NCBI RefSeq assembly: GCF_000003815.2
Contig: NC_049980.1
Location: 16,630,021-16,694,020 of the forward strand
Length of the DNA: 64,000 nucleotides
Direction: 5' to 3'
Source of the DNA: Branchiostoma floridae
Taxonomy: Eukaryota > Chordata > Leptocardii > Amphioxiformes > Branchiostomatidae
Below are positions 62,401-64,000 of this stretch, piece by piece (positions within the stretch are counted from its first letter, which is position 1; each line of letters opens with the position of its first letter). A model generated the notes under the pieces. It saw nothing but the letters and a program-made list of their open reading frames with translations. It was not told the DNA's origin and did no database searches. The position numbers and the translations under genes are program-made.

Positions 62401-63812
62401 CACACTGAGTAACCTGAAATTTTGCCATTGGAACACTGCTTTTTCCCCACCTACATGCATAAGCTTTTGTATTTATTTTTTGATAACATAAAACATATTA
62501 CATAGTTACATATAACTGGAAGAAAAGATAATGGATAAGTAGCTGATTTGAAGAAAGTAGCAATTTGAAAGTGGGGCAACCTGAAATGTTGATGGCGCAA
62601 CCTGGCTTTTGACTCAGGTTGCCACTTGGACAACCTGGCTGAAAAAAGTATTTCGGGCCCTGGTACATGTCAAAAGGTTTGAGTTACAATTAAATTTTGC
62701 AACCTTAAAATTCAATTTAAAAAGATAAAAAATCACCTCTATATGTCTGAATGCTTTATAACCCCAAGTCAACTTTTGTATTAGAACAGATGTTCGTCTT
62801 GTATGCTAGAATAAGATTGAACTTAAGAAAGGGAGATGCACAATAAACAATTACCAGGCAGATATCAAAGAGAACTCACTACATGGGAAATCCCCATGTC
62901 AAATAGACCTACCTGAACCCAGGAACAGCTTCTTCTTGACAGTCCTGGACAAGCTGCGCACCTCAGCCAGGGAGACCCACTCTGTCCCTGACTGTGTCAC
63001 TCCTCCCAGCTCTGACAAGGCCTGTTGGGCTGCTTCTGTTAGTTTATATCTGCAACAACCAAACAAAGAAACTTTGGAGGATCACAACTTGCTACACACT
63101 AAACAAGAGGCTGATAAAATTGGCTGAACACTATTGTGACAAGCTCTATGTTGGTAGTACATGTACTTGGTACCCCTAATAATCTGACATTATTGCATGA
63201 ATGTAGCAATCGACAACACCATTGGACCTGAGACAAATCATTCTCCAAATCCCACTGCCTTACATGCTGCCACTCTGCAATATTCAAGAAGCTATTGGAT
63301 GTACACCAAGAAAAAACAAACAAACAAATATACCAACTGATTAAAATACCTACATTTTACTGAGGTAATGAGTTTCATACAAGTTTTGATTAATTATTCG
63401 TCATATCCCATTGAGTGCACTTACTCCCGAACCCCCTTGGTGGCAGCGTACATCTGCTTGGCCTTCTCCCCAGCCTCCTCCTGGGTCATACGGTGGTTGA
63501 ACTGAAGCAGCAGCCTCTCAGCAAACGGTTGCCCTGCTCCGTAGATGCGGCCATAGTTGAACACCTGGACAGAGTGAAACAGCACCTAACTGATAAATAT
63601 ACCTGCCTTGCATTTATGTCATTGCATGCAGTTTGTTGTAAAGCCATCCTGACTATGAAGGAAGATTTGCAAGTACAGTACTTGTACTGAAGAAGTACTA
63701 CATACCTTTGCATGGTCTCTACTTATACCGATGGTGGAGGCTGTCTTGCTGTGCAGGTCTGTTCCACTGCTCTTCTTCCCCTGTAGAGTCATCCAGCCAA
63801 AGGAAGTGCAAC
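59471..63812 (-). CDS. POLG: Mitochondrial DNA polymerase gamma catalytic subunit, 3' part (339 aa)
   Basis: Exons (minus): 63812-63706, 63425-63564 (read 63564 to 63425), 63049-62913, 62264-62107, 61876-61742, 61473-61357, 60991-60874, 59580-59471. The first listed exon begins in phase with an exon outside the window. The protein copies and repairs mitochondrial DNA. It reads [20 protein letters not shown], then the finger motif [16 protein letters not shown] (the human R943, K947, Y951 and Y955 positions are kept). Next come [19 protein letters not shown] and the catalytic palm motif [13 protein letters not shown]. It ends with [35 protein letters not shown] and a Lys-rich tail. These match human POLG almost residue for residue. 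The last exon is separated by a 1.29-kb intron holding a transposon. Reading through instead, to a stop at 60758, gives an unrelated tail. Motif A, the exonuclease and the linker lie beyond the right edge. Confidence 0.95.
59782..60671. mobile_element. 890-bp TIR element in last POLG intron, TTA target duplication
   Basis: Both ends read TGCCTAGGTTACACATAGCC and continue GA(C/A)TTTGGCTCCCGA in inverted orientation, about 36 bp with one or two mismatches. TTA flanks each side (59779-59781 and 60672-60674), as expected of PIF/Harbinger insertions. The interior is built from many AGCCGAC/CCGAACAC iterations, clustered at both ends in opposite orientation. No transposase is encoded, so it is non-autonomous. 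It lies wholly within the intron 60873-59581 of POLG. Confidence 0.8.
60481..60511. repeat. Perfect 14-bp stem-loop inside the element
   Basis: CCGAATGTTTTGAA, a three-base loop (CAA) and the exact complement TTCAAAACATTCGG. It is an internal structure of the 59782-60671 element. Confidence 0.85.
62321..62662. mobile_element. 342-bp hAT-like MITE in POLG intron
   Basis: The left end is CAGGGCTCGAAATAC and the right end is GTATTTCGGGCCCTG, inverted with one mismatch. GTACATG directly flanks both ends (62314-62320 and 62663-62669). CAGGG termini and a target duplication near 8 bp are typical of hAT elements; here seven bases match. There is no coding capacity. It is contained in the intron between the exons at 62264 and 62913. 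Confidence 0.7.
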
Positions 63813-64000
63813 CTGTACAGTCAGACAAACATGTTCAAAACACATTTGCTGGCCTACCTCTGAGAACAGATGAGGCAACATTGATTGCAAGCTAGAAAGC
63901 AAACCCAACACTAGTGTTGCATGCCCAGGGTGTGTATACATCTGCTTTTGGACTGTAATCTCACCTTTAAGGTCTGGGTTTCTTCTTCCCATAGACTTCT

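Noticed and set aside
63964-64000. Possible next POLG exon (minus) at the window edge
   Set aside because: The phase would fit, and a GTGAGA donor is present, but the residues before GCTSFGW do not resemble the conserved POLG sequence there; the true exon probably lies beyond 64000.
1-64000. tRNA genes and CRISPR arrays
   Set aside because: The only tRNA-like boxes belong to the SINEs and lack a full cloverleaf; the tandem repeats have no spacer structure and the genome is animal.

Overview
The window looks like genomic DNA from an invertebrate deuterostome, most probably an amphioxus (Branchiostoma). The reasons are animal-type split genes with short GT-AG introns, a metazoan POLG gene, tRNA-derived SINEs, a decayed LINE, and a dense load of small inverted-repeat DNA transposons in introns and intergenic DNA. 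The genus is inferred from repeat style and gene content, not proven. There are three assembly gaps: 19122-19377, 22673-22772 and 48875-48974.

Layout. 1-31740: no supported coding exon; it holds microsatellites, two inverted-repeat elements (10099-10268 and 16337-17217), stem-loops, two CpG-rich patches and two gaps. 31741-33980: a large exon of a PRR16 (Largen)/INSYN1-family gene on the + strand, with its whole 517-residue reading frame. 33980-44230: repeats only, including a roughly 1.08-kb terminal-inverted-repeat element, a SINE, a long imperfect hairpin and the 3' end of a dead LINE. 44230-59350: three paralogous secreted-protein genes, A (-), B (-) and C (+). 59471-64000: the 3' part of POLG on the - strand, tail-to-tail with gene C and running off the right edge.

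The main result is the three-gene cluster. I assembled the genes from 8, 9 and 8 coding exons; every junction keeps phase, and the proteins are 393, 341 and 412 residues. They share a signal peptide, a five-cysteine cluster, an acidic/Gly-Asp-rich linker, basic convertase-like sites, a second five-cysteine cluster and (in A and C) a conserved C-terminal domain. The two clusters, a processing site between them, the TrpVal motif and the Leu-Phe/Ala-x-Lys-Ala-Leu C-terminus match the architecture I recall for vertebrate clusterin (apolipoprotein J), an extracellular chaperone made as a precursor and cut into disulfide-linked chains. The cluster therefore appears to be a local expansion of clusterin-like genes in an invertebrate chordate. 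Gene B is the divergent member, with a shortened C-terminus.

POLG is unambiguous: the finger and palm of the mitochondrial DNA polymerase, with its last exon recovered beyond a 1.3-kb intron that contains a transposon. All similarity statements come from memory of the families; no search was run.
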